Part shown: positions 1 to 13,831 of the stretch, one piece after another
Layout: each line of letters begins with the position of its first letter
Numbering within the stretch: the first letter of the stretch is position 1
Assembly (NCBI GenBank): GCA_023853785.1
Contig: JAJIRX010000982.1
Span: 1 to 63,900 of the forward strand
Source of the DNA: Psilocybe azurescens
Taxonomy: Eukaryota; Basidiomycota; Agaricomycetes; Agaricales; Agrocybaceae
Direction: 5' to 3'
DNA: 63,900 bases
Made by a program: the position numbers and the translations under genes
The notes under the pieces: model-generated
The model's input: the letters and a program-made list of their open reading frames with translations, nothing else
Database searches by the model: none
What the model was told of the DNA's origin: nothing

Positions 1-147
1 AAGAACCAGAAACACGGAGATCCGACTGCCGTCAATCGCAGATAAGCTCGTCGGGATCGTATACGACTTCAGCAGGACTCCTAACAAACGCTCAGCTAGC
101 AATTCAAATGGCCGGTTGGCTTGCAAAACTTACCTTTGTTCGATGCC

Positions 148-2573
148 CTAAATGACAGTGATAATGTCAGAGAAAGTTGAAGCGGAGTCATAGATACGCA
201 CATTACTATCCTTCCAGGAAATCTGGGCCTTCAATTCCGTCAGCCCAAATGATAATATTATATCATACAACACTTGGTAGTACACCGGCCCAGAGTTGCA
301 CCGGAAGTGAGGGCGCATAGGAAGCTTCGACATATCAGCCGTCACGAGGCAAAGAGTAGAGTACATATCTAGAGTCTATGTTCAGCTGTGATGATGATAA
401 GGAGTCGTAAAGTCTCACCTGGATCTTCATCTACCTAGCGGGGTTTACTTTTAGTTCCACGATAACATCGTATTTTTGAAGTCACGGATTGAAGCTTTGA
501 CGCATCCTCTGACTGACGACAATAGGAATCTCTGTAATCCTCGACCTCAGAAACCTTGGTATTCTTAAATTGCGATGATCGTCGTTCATTGTCAAAATGT
601 GCTCTTCGATTACATGGCAATTACATACCTTTAGAAGAATGACATCTAATGCTCCAGAAATCAGAGTACGGCCATCCAGCTGAATAAATTTTTGGGCCGA
701 GCGTGCGATATGTTCGGGATCCTTAGGATTGAATAAAGGACACAAATTGGTACCATAGGCATATTTTCACACTCTTGCGCCTACAAAATGGTCCAGATAG
801 AAGGAAACAGCGCCATCTGCCGCAGCCTTGTTCCTTTCATGACAGTTAGCACACAAACACCATAATCGATATACGACAGATACGCACACATGGCGGTCAG
901 GGCGGCATATATCCAGGGTATCATCAGAGAGCCTGGCCTTCAGGTTCACGAATAGCCAGTGGCTGGCCGCAAAGCCGCCGACAAGAAAGACAGACTGAAC
1001 CACGATAATGTTTTGTCGTTCAGTGTATCCATCTCAGCGATGAGTGGTGGAATATAATTCACCGCAATTTCAGTCTTTGAATCCGCACGCTGTTTCGATC
1101 GATTCCACTATACATTGAATGGATGGTTCAAAGAAGAAAGCTACATCGGAGCTAGATCAGATAACTGTCGCTCAGCGAAAAGATGAGCTCATAAACTTAT
1201 GGCACTCACTCAGGTAATTTGAGTTGTCCACTTCGAATATTCAGTAAAGGGTCTCTATCCCCACGCCTTCCGAATTTAATGTACTGCGCGTCGTCGTCGT
1301 TGTGGAATCGGAGCTGGTACCCTTGTCAAAACATTCAGCGATGTTCGGGATATCATCAATAGCGAGAATTTTCCAAAAGGTCTGTGACATTGAAAAAATA
1401 TGGTTAAGTACATAATAGCAAGGAATGTTTAAGCCACAGACTCGAAGTAATTCCTCGCACTGCTGGTCACGAAGACCAACCCCGAAAATGGCCTGTAGAA
1501 AAAGATACAGCTCGTAAGGAAGTTGGGTTGTAACATAGTTTCAGAAGTCATACACCTGGAGCAACCAATTCTTCGAACGATTGTGTGTCCTGGGATGTTT
1601 GTTTATACGCGGTGATATCGACGGTCCCTCTGCCTGCATCAACAATGAAGATGCCCTTTCCTTGCTATGAATAACCAGAAACTTTAGGTGGCAGATCCAT
1701 TGTGCGAGGACGGACGATGCTCACCTCCATAACGTGGGTCATCAATCCTCCTGAATACAGAAGTGCAAGCTAGCTTCACCTCTGTAACGAACGAGAGACG
1801 CTGCTGCCCAGCCGGACTGTTTGGAATCAAGCCCGCCTTTACTGCAGCCCGCCGCATCTGGCTCTGCTGAATTCCTTCCCAGCCGTTCGGATGTGTGAGC
1901 ACAAAGTCGGTGCGGGTGTCGAGATTCTTCCACATGTCGGCCCTGTTGGGGTGTTTCCCGATATACGTCCGCGCACATTGGTGGAGGTAGCGTAGAAAGT
2001 CGGCGAAGACGTCTATGACCGTCTTCCCTTTGGGAAGAGGTGGGATGGTGTGGCTGGCGATCAACGCAGAGCTGGGGCTTTGGGGGCGCAAGTGAAGTTT
2101 GAACCTGAAAGATCAAGGCACAAGGGTGAAAACTATGCACAATTTTTGGAAGAACAAAGAGAACTTGCCATTCCGCCTTTGTCCATTCTTTGTCTTCAGC
2201 ATCATTCGATGCCTCTCGCTTCGCTTCTGCACCCACAGCGCGCACTTCTCCGTGTTTATCGTAGTGGATAATTATGGGTATCTTGGAGTTACCACCAACA
2301 TGGTCCTCAGCGGGGAACCTGCGTTTCAATGCATCGTGAATAGACCTGACGTGAAAGGGCAAGTTGGAACAAGATATACACACCTTGTTACTGATCGAAT
2401 CTCAGCAACTTCTCCCGGATTAAGAATACTGCCAAGCAGAACCCAGTGTTCAGATGAAAGATTAAGGAGTAGATATTGCACTAACCTGTATGAGATGCCG
2501 CTGAAAGTAGTCCTAACGTCAAAGGCGAGGACGAGCTTGCGTTGGGTGCCGCTGTAAGGCTGCCTGGTTGACA
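148..2573 (-). pseudogene. HSPA12-like Hsp70-family ATPase, probable pseudogene
   Basis: This is a multi-exon minus-strand gene of the HSPA12-like actin/Hsp70 ATPase superfamily, which is greatly expanded in Agaricomycetes. Start chosen at the Met at 2573, 16 residues before the nucleotide-binding motif DVRTTFSGISY. Exons then run through the RFPAEDHVGG region, LRYLHQCARTYIGKHPNRAD (about 1.9-2.0 kb), VDAGRGTVDIT (about 1.65 kb), VFLVGGFAASHWLF (about 0.98 kb), and NKAAADGAVSFYLDHFV, to the C-terminal LFGLTELKAQ-type end near 200. Oddities: the first phosphate-binding loop has Arg where the family has Gly (DxGTT becomes DVRTT), and an in-frame TAG at 435-437 sits exactly where relatives have Trp. 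Both are single G-to-A changes on the coding strand. Family assignment is firm; function in this genome is probably lost. The precise substrate of fungal HSPA12 proteins is not known. Confidence 0.8.
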
Positions 2574-3255
2574 TAACTAGACAAAGAGATGGGTCCAGTA
2601 AAATAACAGGTATTCGTGTATCTGTGCGGTTTATATGCCCGCGGTGAGACATAACTGGCCATCCAGAAACCCCAGATCTGCGGTTTCCATGAATTTGCAA
2701 GCACGATCGGCTACGATGATATCATTGTACATACCTGCAACATGTTCGCGTTAGCAACTTTGTTCCAAAGACCAGTGCATACAGCTTTCATTCTCTCCTT
2801 CAGAATCCCCGTCTTCATTTCAAGTCCCAGTATCGCATTTTTGCATGATGCATGTGTAGTACCGTGACACTCAAATTGAAAGGAGGATGCAGGAAACAAC
2901 GGAGTCTACGGAGAAGATGCAACAACGCGCGACGCAGGACTGAACTGTGACATAGCGTGATTTCCCACAATGCACTCAATATCGAAGTCGTAACTGCTAA
3001 CTCGTCTGTTTCTGGACGGGGCTCTTGGACCGGCGTCAGAGGTATTAGCAGTCAAAGAGTTGGATAGTGAACTTCCTGAATCCTGAGCGCTTAGCCATAA
3101 AATACGTCTGGATCCGAAATTTTTCAAAACAATCATCCCAGTTTTTGTGATCGGGTACAACAAATATTGAGACACCAAAATAACCTACACAACTCGAACA
3201 AAATCCCGAAACATGGATCAAAGGCGAGACTGCCACGAACAGCATTGACGGTTCG

Positions 3256-4789
3256 ATGATCTTGTCGATAGCGAATAAAGTTACCTCGATTTTGCAGTCT
3301 AGCAGCCAGGAACCCAGCGACGTACAACCGACAGGACAGCCAGGACAGAACGTTTGGGTTCAACACGACAAATCCCCAGATCTCGAGCCGAACGCTAACA
3401 TAACACACACCATCTCGAAAGTGGCCATGCAACCGATAATAGCACACCGGTGGCTATAGAAGTAAACGATGCGAATTTGAGGTGGAAAGACGAAGTAGAG
3501 AAGTCCCGTGAATTAGCTCGGTAAGTCGAGCGATTGAAAAGGTTGTTGCACTTGACAAGGGATGAACTGGATTCAATGAAAGAGAAATTGAAACACACAA
3601 ACGGGACACTCGAGAATTATGACAGCTACTTGCACAGAAATATAAAAGAAGCACGTCGCCGGACAGAGGCCGCGCAACAGCAGACACGGGAATACAGAGA
3701 ACATATCCACATGACGGACCAAGAGAACGCCTTTTTCCAAGAAAACTACGCGCATCTGGATCCAAAGTCAATGAGATGGCGAGGTTATCGCAGGAACCAA
3801 ATGGTGAGCTAAAGGGGGTCCACACGTTCTTGATCACATCCGACCAGTACTCTGGCGCCGATATCATCCAAATGGTAGACGCGTTGAATGTCGACATTTT
3901 CCAGCTTGCTACTTTTGTAGTTGAACTGATTGAGGATGAGACGATGTCGGTCAGCTATGAAGAGCGTACCCGGAAGCTGAAAACTTGTCAGCACCCTTTG
4001 AAAACAGTTTCCGACACAATCGGGACAAAGCTATGCACACATCTTGCCAACAATTCACCCAAGTCCGAACAGAAGAAGATCCTCTACCGCTGCAACTAGC
4101 AATCCAAAGTTATTTGACGAATTGGTGCACACAAAGAATGTCTGTCCTTCCTGTAGAACTACAGAAGTCAGTCTTTGACGACTTATACGAGAGGATAAAA
4201 TCACCCGGTATGTCGCCAAATATATGCTGTTGCGTCTTTGATATTCTGACGGCAAAGTAGAGGGTCAAGCAGTGTCGCGAAGATGGAGAGCCATGACAAG
4301 TGCCCAGATACAAGATCCCGACAGTAAAGGGGTCGTCGAGGCCACAGCAAGACCATCCATTTTTTGTTATACCTGTGCAGCTGGTCCTCTTCGGGCGCAC
4401 AGTCGCATAAGTCGATGACGGCTATAGAAAATAAGTTATTTGTCACCATAAAGCAGAGCGCCCATTTGAAGAAGTCGATCCATCAAGGGATAACGAGTGC
4501 TGAACTGCTGACGTGGAAATTGATTTTCATTCACAATCCGAAAGATTCATTTGACGGCGACGCCATGGACAACAGCTACAGCGATGGTGTCAGCAATTCT
4601 GTGGAGTGCGACGACGGGGAAAAGAAGCCACGCACTTCGTACAGTCGGAATGGGCCTGCGAAGTCCGTGAGAAATAAGGGAGAGCCACTAGATTCTCATA
4701 TGAATGTGCTCCTGAAACCCAAAGTCGCGTTGAACTAGGTTGTGGACGATCCCGTGGATAGTGACGACAATGCATATCAGACTACTTGA
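3256..4789 (+). pseudogene. Coiled-coil protein of unknown function, broken
   Basis: Plus-strand gene of unrecognised family. A long charged coiled coil (about 3480-3775, rich in Glu, Lys and Arg heptads) is followed by a mostly helical region with LATFVVELIED, then LPLQLAIQSYLTNW and a basic/acidic tail ending DDPVDSDDNAYQTT at 4789. Introns are visible: one starts GTATGT at 4209 and ends at about 4260. The frame is broken several times: a one-base shift near 3438, a TAA at 3521-3523 within LAR*VERLK where CAA (Gln) would restore the helix, a shift near 4070, another near 4380, and TAG at 4736-4738. Because coding quality resumes in the next frame each time, this reads as a decayed gene rather than chance ORFs. 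The start is uncertain, and no catalytic motif was seen. Confidence 0.55.
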
Positions 4790-5699
4790 GGGGTTGAGAT
4801 GGCGGATGTTGGACGAGCTTGAGTTCGACGAGGTGAATGCGGACTTTTTGCATTTGTTTTTTCATCTTTCTTCTGTTCCTGTTGAGAGAAACGAATATCG
4901 ACCTTGTGAGGATTATGATATGATGCTCTCCCGAGGAAATTGACATACCCCACTTGCGTTTAAAGCGAGCCAAAACCGAACTTGGTTTGCCCGCTTTCAA
5001 ATCTGCTTGAGCCTCCATTAATTCAACAGAAGCAAGCAACATCAGAGTGAAGTGGATCTAAGATGGCCTGAGCATTCTTGGACGAGAGTTGCTGTGAGCA
5101 CGACGTGTTAAGTTTTCTTCGCATGTATTCTGTAGCGATGGTGTTATCTCCTCGCATAACCTAATGTCAAGAGGGTGATGATGTTAAATGGTTTGGAGAC
5201 CTGAAATCGATGAGACATATGCCAGTCTGCGTAAATTAGATAAAAACTCACCTTTGTTTTGAGAGAAACAAGGTAACGGGGTATTTTTGCCCACAATCCC
5301 ACCGACTGTAGAATAAAGATGTAGAACGACAATAAAACCATAACAATGCGGACTCGACCTCAAAGAATCGGCCCGATGACGTGGGCATGTTGTGGGCACG
5401 ACTGCATCCTGGGGTAGATGTTTTCAGATGATGCGAGTAGCGAATCCCTTCGGATCTTGTTGTCAATGTCAGTGAGAACTTGTCGCTTTGTGTAGCTCTC
5501 TGGCAGGATAATCGGTCAACATCTGAACATAAGTCAAGGTGACGGTAAGTCGGATAAGATCAATTGAAAACACTGCCTCACCAATCAATTCAGAATCTTG
5601 TGAGCTTGATCAGAACGATAGGCAAAAGTTTAACTATTCTTAACCAATTCATCTCTCAAAGCAATATTCAGGTCAAAAGTAAATCTGTAGGGGAGAAAG
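4790..5699. other. No supported gene
   Basis: Only short overlapping ORFs on both strands with no shared exon logic. A plus ORF at 4740-4943 (ending MMLSRG) and a minus ORF near 5042 look locally protein-like but could not be joined to anything. Confidence 0.5.
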
Positions 5700-8600
5700 C
5701 AAGAGAGAAGTCATGGACTCGTGGCGGTTCTTGCCATCAATTCCATTTATTTCCACGGCAGGACTGGGGTTGGCTGCGGGATCAATCTGTAGACCGCCTA
5801 ACCCATACATACACCACCTATGGCAGAAAGATATTCGTGGAACATATGCTCAAGTGCTTAAGCGCCGACACAATACCTGCTAAGGCTGCATTACTGCGAG
5901 TAAGTGTTTGATTGTTTTAAAGGTTCAGATTCTGATGTCCATCAGCGTTTCAACTTTCAAAGACAACCTTCGCCGAAAATGGTGATAATATGACAGGCGA
6001 TTCTGGAAGTATGCGGTGTACCAGGAACTCAAGGCTTCAGGGACCAAGGCAGCTGCGAAGAGTAGTAACGATATCGCCGATCCACCTGGTGATAAATACT
6101 ATTGACGGGAATGTCAGATGTTCTCGTAACCTATCGCGAGGGGTTAATAAGATATCTCCAGTTCGTTGACGGTTCCACTTTCCTTTGACTTTTGAGCTCA
6201 TGAGCGATCTGTTACTTGCAGCAGACCATTACCTCCATCATGACTCTGAAATCCCTCCGATATTCTCCCCAGCGGAGGACTATTCACCAAGACACGTCTG
6301 GGAGGATACTATTTCCCGATCCGTCGCAGAAATCACACAAGAACAGCTGTGGAACGGACTGTCATCGCTATACAATTCGAATGAACACATGAAAGATGAT
6401 GCTGCGGCACTAGATCCTTCTTCAAAGAGAGGCGAGCTTGGTGGAGACCCGACAAGTGCAGAGATTTTGGATAATCTTCTTGACACCTTCATGAATGGGG
6501 CGAACAAAATTCTAGACGAATTGACGATCATTGGGAATTCCCATCCCATCCTCGCAGGTACGTACCCCTCTCAATTAGAAGTGCAAACTGTTGTTCATGA
6601 GAACTGTATGTTCAGCTGCCATTTACGCGTTCCACGAAGTTATCAAGCTGGACATTGCGAGGAGGGAGAACAACAAGAAGGTCCTTGTGGTGGTATTGGA
6701 GATGCAGAACATGTTGGGTCCGATGTTCCAGTGCGTATCAACCATCATTAGCATGTCCAGAGGAAGTGACAATATTCGTCTCTGGTATAGGTTACGAAAT
6801 CTCGATCACAAACATATGCCCGACCAAGAGCGGCAGTTTCATGAGAACAGATTGAAGGAGCTAGTCGAGGTCATCACGCAAGATATCAAAGTGTGTCGAA
6901 GTGATATTACTCATTTCATGAACCGCAAATTCGTCTGTAAGCGCACTTTGCATTTACTTAGTTATCAGCCACTGATGTACGATACAGATAAGCTGGTACT
7001 GGCCAAAGGCTACGAGAAAAAGTTTGCCACCCATATAGAGACATTCCTGCGCCGTCGTTCCGAACTCCAATCCATCATCTCTGAATATGTCGCAGTTGGC
7101 ATTAGCTCGGCTAGCATCGCCCTCGCTGAGATCGGGAAGAAAGTGGACATTGCAGATGATAAGTTGGATAGAATAACGGCTGTCCTATTCCGAAATCTCG
7201 ATACGCCACGCGAGAAGGACGTCTTCAGGTTCATGCAACAGCACGGAGGACCAGAGAAATGTGTCAGCGACCTTGACCTCCTTCCTAAACTCATCTCAAA
7301 GGCGGGCCAATCGCCCAAAACCGGAAAGGCCGTCGTTTCTAATCGGGCTGAACTCGAAGATCTGCGGAAGGAGCTGAGCGAGGCTCTGAACGAAGACTTG
7401 GATAAGGTCTTGGGCAAGCACTTTCTTCGGTTTGAGAAGGTTCTTCAAGTGCAGAGTAACAACATTAAGCGCATGGCGTCACATCTAGAGAACCAGGGAC
7501 TCTTGATGCAAACTCAGTCTTCGAAGTTGGGGCGGATCCTGGATACAGTGACCACGATCATGGTGCTCGAAGAAGGAAAATACAAACCGAAGGCTGTCAA
7601 ACTCAAGGATCCTGTATGGGCATTTTTTTATTTGAAAACTCTGTACTGACAACATCTTCAGGAAATACATCGTGTGTGGACTCAAATGGTACTTTTTTCT
7701 TGTTTTATTCAAAACCCGAGCTGATTCAATCAACCATTTCCCAGAACCTCAACAGTGTCGTAAAAGCCAAGGTCTTTGTGTTGACCTTCCGCGATCATGT
7801 TCGCCTTGACCGCTCGACGGCTGTTACTCCAACACCATCAGTAGCTTCACTACATGAAGACGATATGGATTTTCAATCGTTTATGTCTCCGGCTCAGTCT
7901 TACCATTCAGAGACCAACCATCCTATTCTACGTCCTCCCATGACACTGACGGAGTCAACGAGAGACTTTCATACACTTCAGCTCGCTATGAACTCAATTG
8001 AGGCAGATGAGTCATCTATGATATTAGAGTCGCCTCTGGAATTGAATGGCCTGAATATGGATGTTGAAATAACGACCAGCGCTGCGGACGCAGAGGACGA
8101 AGATGCAGCCTCTGGCACTGAGAGCATGGCCAACACACCAAAGCCCACACTACACTTGGCTGTGACAGACGCAGACCCCAATGCCTTCCAATCTCTCGCG
8201 AACCTTCCTGAAGCACGACCATACCCACAAAGACACCGGTCAACTATGACTTCGAAGGTCTCTATGGAGTCGGACGAGTGGGTGCTCGAATACATCGACG
8301 CTGCGTATGTCAAGCCGATCGTGGAGGCTATAGATGAGGATGGATCAGGCTTTATCAGCGCTCAAGAGGCGAATAGGTTCGCTCTTGCTCGCCCGGACGG
8401 AATGAGGTGATTCTGTTTTGTTCATCTTTTATGGTTCAGGAGCTGATTAATCCGAGTAGTCTTTTACATTGGATCGCATATTGGGCTGCTGGTATGTCGG
8501 GATTGATACCTAACTATTAGAATGACATATCTGATTTGGTTACTGAAGGATGGCATATCAACATCACCAAATACCAGAAAGATATCTACACCGTGTTACT

Positions 8601-11600
8601 TCAAATCAGCGACATCGCTCCACATGTCCTTACCACAAACCGTGTATATGTAGACGATTATCTCGATGTTCCTGTCCTGACGCGTTTGGACGCCCTCTTG
8701 CGCTCGATAAGGCCTGTCCCAGAGAATGCAAAGAAGGACCATAACTTAATCGAAGTTGCAAATACAGTGGCGTCTTTGCAGATGGAAAGATTAAAGACGA
8801 ACCTTAGTGATATGGGCCACGTCATCGAGTCTAGTCTTGATGCTGTGACTATCGCTGGTGGAAGCTTTAGAGTTGAAACAGTAGGTTTTTCTTGTGCTCA
8901 TTCTTTTCTCAATTGACGACTAATGATGTATTCTAGTGGATTCTTCCGTTGATACTTCTTTTGCTTCAACGCCATCGTGATGTTATACGCCTGGCTAGGA
9001 CAGTTGTTTTGGACCCTCGAGAATTTCAAGCTCACATTCAGTCCCTTATATCTGTGTTCTCGGTCTTTGATGAACGAATTGAAAATCTCGAAGGTTTGTT
9101 TTCCATCATGTGGTGATTTATGTTAACCTGTTGCCTGCTTGTAGCGAAATTCCGCCAGTTGCATAGCGATATCGACGCTCAGTTCCATAACTTTTCTTAC
9201 GGAATGGTATGGTTTGTTTAATAATTGGACGAAAAATGGCTAAAAATGTAAATCAACAGTTCTTTGCTGCTTACAAGAAAAACGAGTTCAGTACTTCCGA
9301 TCATGCCCTTTTGTCAAAAGTGCGCGAATATTGGCGTCCGGACGATTCTTGGAATCGGCCGGGTACCAAACCTGATGTCTCCATCTTGTCGAAGCCGGTG
9401 GGAGAATTGTTTGATTCCAATGACCCAGTTCTCGAACCTTCGAACCCACCTCCTGAAGACCATGTCCCTCATCCGATGGAAGGTGCCTGGTCCGGCTGGT
9501 TCCAACCCAGGGAGGGCGTTCCATACTACATACGTCCACACCGCTGCGTAATTCATCCGATCGTCGACAACAAGCTCGTTGGGAAAGCAGAAGTATTCTG
9601 TGGCCGTGTTGATATGACCGGTACTGTTGAGCCACTGGACCCGGAGCCTGGGTCGTCTAGTACGCCGGGTGCCTATCTTAAGATCCACTTTGATTTCATT
9701 CCGGAGCAAGGGCGCTATGGACAGCAGTGCTGCTGGGGGTCTATAACGCAGAAAGGGACATCATCGAAGGCACTTATTCTTGGTCCACACCAATTCGACC
9801 TTTAGATGTGATAACAACATCCCCTCCAATTGTCCCTGATGACGAATATCTGAACAACTACTCTGTTAATCAGGAAAATTTGGGCTTTGGAAACCAATGG
9901 CCAAAGTGGAACCGATGCAAACATTCCAGTAGCTGGCGAGACTTTTCAACCATTGCCAGACCCAGTAGTGACCATCACTTCAACCCCATATGTGCCCGAA
10001 TTAAGCAGTCCAGCATCTAACGACACTGTTGAAATGGACCATACTGTAGGCAACTCAACAGCCTCTACTACACCTGACCAGCCGCGGGTTCCTATTGGAC
10101 AGGCCGACGATAGAGACTTGGAGTCGATACCAGAGGACGTAACCGGAGAGAATGTCGCCTTGGAACAGGCCCAAGAGGAAGCTACACAACCACCCGAAGT
10201 TGCACAGACGGTCGATACTGCGCTCGATGGGGATGTCTTTCCGTATCGTCAAAGTGGGCCAACCAGTACACGCGATGAACCAACTGAAATTGTCGATGGG
10301 CCAAAGGGCGACGGCCGCTTCATACTTACACGCATGCCCGTGCATCTCCTACAATTCCGGTATCTGCTTGACGGATCTGGAACTCCTCCATGTTGGCACG
10401 TTTGGCCGCCCGCTCGCAAACGATGGGCTTTTGCTATTGAAGCTGTGCTCGCGGACACACGAATCCGAATGAACTCGGCCAAAGTTTTCAAAGAATCCCT
10501 CATCGTGCGCCGTAAATGGATCTATTTTGGCATTCGCTGGTATCTGACGAACCCTGCGCTGGATGCCGGGACGCGTGGGTGGCATCCATACGAGCCCTTA
10601 ACACGCGAGGAGTGGGAGTCGTATGATCAACTAGAGTCATATGTCCCTCCAACGAACGCGCGGCTCTATGAATCAATCGCAGATTATTTTGCTAGGAGGG
10701 AGGTGCACATTGTCCAAGTGTACGTATGGCAGACAGGCTTGCATTTTTCAATTCTGTATGTATTGCTTACCGTCGATTTCTCCCCAGGGGTCGACTTCCA
10801 TGTGACGTGTGTAATTGGGAAATCACGTTCGATCGACACCAATGTGTCTATTGCAAGGACGACGACCTGCTGTTGGACTCCAGAGATATAGATGTATGCT
10901 ATAACTGCATCGACAAGCCTGTTCCATACCGTGAAATTTTTCACAGCAGATCACATTCTCTACTCCGCTCTCCATATCGGATCCACAAGTACGAATACAA
11001 GAACGTTATAGCGGAGGCTAGATTTGTATCGGAGCGATGCAAAAGCATGTTCCGTGAACAGGAGGAAAGGCGCAATCAGGCGAGCAAAAGCAACGGTCGT
11101 AAAAACGGGAAAGGAAAGGGAGCGAGGAACGGCAGACGTTTGGAAGCCAAGCGAGAGCCATTGCCTGAGTTGCTTCCCAGTCTTTGCGCGTGCTGTGCTA
11201 AGGAAGTCTCGTTACCTTGCTGGGCGTGTGTCGTGTGCTGTAAGGCCGTTTTGCTTTCAATGCCATATGACGACTGATTTTTCCCTTGTAGCACCGTATA
11301 TTTTCTTCTGTAACAGCTGCGAGCGCAGTGATGCTCTCGTTACAAACTGGGCTTCTTTCTATCATTCCAAAAGAACGCATCAGATGCTTCGAATATACGA
11401 TAGCGTCGAGGTCAAGGGCTTCCGAGGCGGCGAGGGCAACGATGTAGGGCGTCAACTTGATGAAATAAACACAACCATCTCGTCGCTCGAGAAAAAGATC
11501 AATGAGCAATTAGAGGAAGGCAAGGAGACGAAAGGCGTCGTCGATGAAATGGCAAAGAAGGTTGGGATCAGTTGGACAGATGAATATTCAGCGTCATTGG

Positions 11601-11954
11601 GCGACGGTGAGGGAGATGAAAGTTTGTCACTGTCGTACAAGGCCGACGAGGCCGGCGATAATATCAAGGATGTCGAAGTACCCGTCCCTATCGACACAGA
11701 AAATACTCCGATCCAATATGAGCCGCCGCCCAACGCAGTGGGGTATACCTAGGGCAGAATCCAATCGATATAGGAAGACGACTGGAATTGCTGGAGGCCA
11801 AAGTCGAGGCGAAGATAAACTCTTTGGAGGCTAATATGGACGAGAACATGAGTATCAAGATCAACGCGTTGGAGAAAAAATGGACACCCTGCTGACTTTG
11901 GTTCAAGGTCTCGTCTCATCCTCGCAAGTAGCAGAAAACAGTAATGAACCTTGA
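5700..11954 (+). CDS. Very large EF-hand and zinc-finger-like protein, frame broken
   Basis: A multi-exon gene for a protein well over 1000 residues, of a type I do not recognise by name. In order: a helical N-terminal part (RKIFVEHMLKCL at about 5.84 kb; FMNGANKILDELTIIG at 6.5 kb), a long helical/coiled-coil core (6.6-7.6 kb), an acidic linker, one canonical EF-hand loop DEDGSGFISAQE (8333-8368), a further helical segment, a beta-rich region (9.3-9.8 kb), an acidic linker, then two Cys-rich ZZ/RING-like clusters (CDVCNWEITFDRHQCVYC at about 10.80 kb, CACCAKEVSLPCWACVVC at about 11.19 kb) and a C-terminal coiled coil. A phase-2 intron at 10721-10788 joins the basic region to the first Cys cluster exactly. 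Breaks: stop codons near 5980 and 6104, a one-base loss in the G run at 9735-9739 with a compensating shift near 9880, another near 11745, and one in the A run at 11875-11880. The 5' end is uncertain. Calcium and zinc binding are inferred from motifs only. Confidence 0.55.
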
Positions 11955-12373
11955 TATTGAATACACATGAAATGCATGTTAATTTTTATGAATCGTGTCG
12001 AAAACCCGATCTTGGGTCACCGATGGACGACGCCACGAGTCAAATTTGACTAGTCAGCGTAAAGGTATCCTAGACTCTGCAACCTTGGTAAAGAATGTCC
12101 ATATATACGCTATTATATCTTTTATTGCGAATTATCGTCAGTTCCAGCAGTCCACAGGAAGCATAAACTGCTATTTTGCGGAGGTCGACAACTCGCATTG
12201 CAGTGAGATAAACGCAGAACTATTTTCGTTCCGATATAGCATACTAATTTATCCTCAAGACATTGTTGAAAACCTACATCTAAATATAGTTGTTAAATAT
12301 CCACGTACGAGGCGAAATAAAATGGCGCACCCTTGGATCAAATACATGCACGATTCAATCAATCACTGACCGC
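11955..12373. other. No supported gene
   Basis: A plus ORF of 124 codons (11995-12369) has no recognisable domain, no neighbouring exon and AT-rich codons. I see nothing convincing here. Confidence 0.4.
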
Positions 12374-13672
12374 TCAAGGACCAAACAACCAAAAATTGAA
12401 GTGGAATGCAGAAGTCAACGCAAGTCCGATGAGCTGATTCCTGAGAAGCCTTTGTAAAGTATCCCATGCCCCAGTTTCTGGGTACCAAACAGGGCCGGCA
12501 CTGGCCCTGATTTTCCAGTCAACACGCGCCAAAGATGGCCACCCATGAGCGAGAAAAACCTTCTCGAAGGAACTCCACTTATCTCCAACGGTAAAAGGTT
12601 GTGAATTGTATCCCAGGGAAACGTATGTGTTGGGATTTTCGAGGCAGTTCTGGCCGGCTATTTCTCGAAGCGCGCTAGTAATCCCGCATAGCGTATCGGA
12701 TCGGCAGTCGATGCGAAATGTGATGGCTAAAGCCTTCAGTGTTTCCAAAGATATGAGAACCATAAATTTTATAACTTCGTCAAGTTCACGGGGACAGAAC
12801 ACTGAAGATGTGCGTAAGTAGTGGTTCACATAGAGCAAAATAACATGAAATGGAGAGAGAACTTACTAGTTAAACGTAAGGATTCAGGCCACGTATGTCG
12901 TGGCAAGAGAAGATACGACGTCCTCACACTCCTCATATATGCCGAAATCAGTATTGGAGCTCCTCGAATGTCCCAAATCCAAAATTTCCTTGCCGTCTGC
13001 TCGTCGCTGTGTCAACATACTCGCAAGATGTTGCACATGATTCGCACTGTCGATGTCGTTGCCAGTTGAATGGGTCCAAAACCAAAGAGGCCGGAATGTT
13101 GATAATCTGATTCGGGGGAGAACTCGATGTCAGTGAGACCGGGATGTTTGAGATTGGTGAGTGGAATTAAAACAGAAGGATCGAAATATCTTATGTCGTG
13201 CAATTTGGAGGTCACAGTAGGGAGGCGTATGAGACGAGTCAAAACACCCGTTATCTGAGGGTATGTCCTCCAATCAATTGTACTATATATGAGAGTTAGA
13301 GACATTGCGGGTTTGTGAGCTGGGTAAGCTCAGAAGGTAGACCTGGTAGAGGTGGCGACGGTGAAGGGTCATAAAGACGACGCCACAGAGAGTAATGTAG
13401 TTCCTCGGCAAAATTGATGATTTTAGGTGTATTTTAAATGAGTTCGACGAATAAACCGACTGGAGGGCGTTGGCCGTGATTCAGAGGGAAGGAGTCTAGG
13501 CAGATACGACGGAAAATATTCCTCCGGCAAAGAGGAAGAAATCTCTTGTTAACTAGAAAGCATGCCCTCAATCCCTCCAATACCAACTTGCCTAGATGGC
13601 GGTGACGGTGGTCATCTTGAGTGACAAGGTCGATAGTATCTCCATGGGTAGTGAGCAAGTCAAAAATTCCAT
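12374..13672 (-). pseudogene. F-box/leucine-rich-repeat-like protein, broken
   Basis: Minus-strand gene of the large agaricomycete F-box-like family. The N-terminal F-box-like start (LPMEI, then IDLVTQDD and ACFLVNKRFLPLCRRNIFRR, 13.43-13.67 kb) is followed by leucine-rich stretches LWRRLYDPSPSPPLPGLPSE, LTRLIRLPTVTSKLHDIR and FDPSVLIPLTNLKHPGLTDI, and a C-terminal region with ALREIAGQN and KVFLAHGWPSL. In SCF complexes such proteins choose substrates for ubiquitylation; the partner here is unknown. Continuity is lost: a one-base shift follows LPMEI, an in-frame TAA occurs at VELI*NTPKII (about 13.43 kb), and another shift lies near 13.30 kb. The remaining stretches are clearly of this family, so a pseudogene is preferred. 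It is divergent with the ABC ATPase, about 160 bp apart. Confidence 0.6.
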
Positions 13673-13831
13673 AGAACGCTCAGATGAAGATGTGGCAATT
13701 GAAAGAGATAACAAAGCCACAGTTTCTGCGAGTTGTTTGGCAGTTGCTCGAAACCCAATGTTAGGGTCACCAAAGGATGACGACATCGATCCCATGTCCA
13801 CCACACAAGGACTGCTTCTTCTCTGGGAGTT

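Noticed and set aside
9740..9873. Intron between the two frame-2 segments of the EF-hand protein
   Set aside because: The skipped stretch reads as good protein in the shifted frame (GVYNAERDIIEGTYSWS), and the would-be donor is poor. A missing G fits better.
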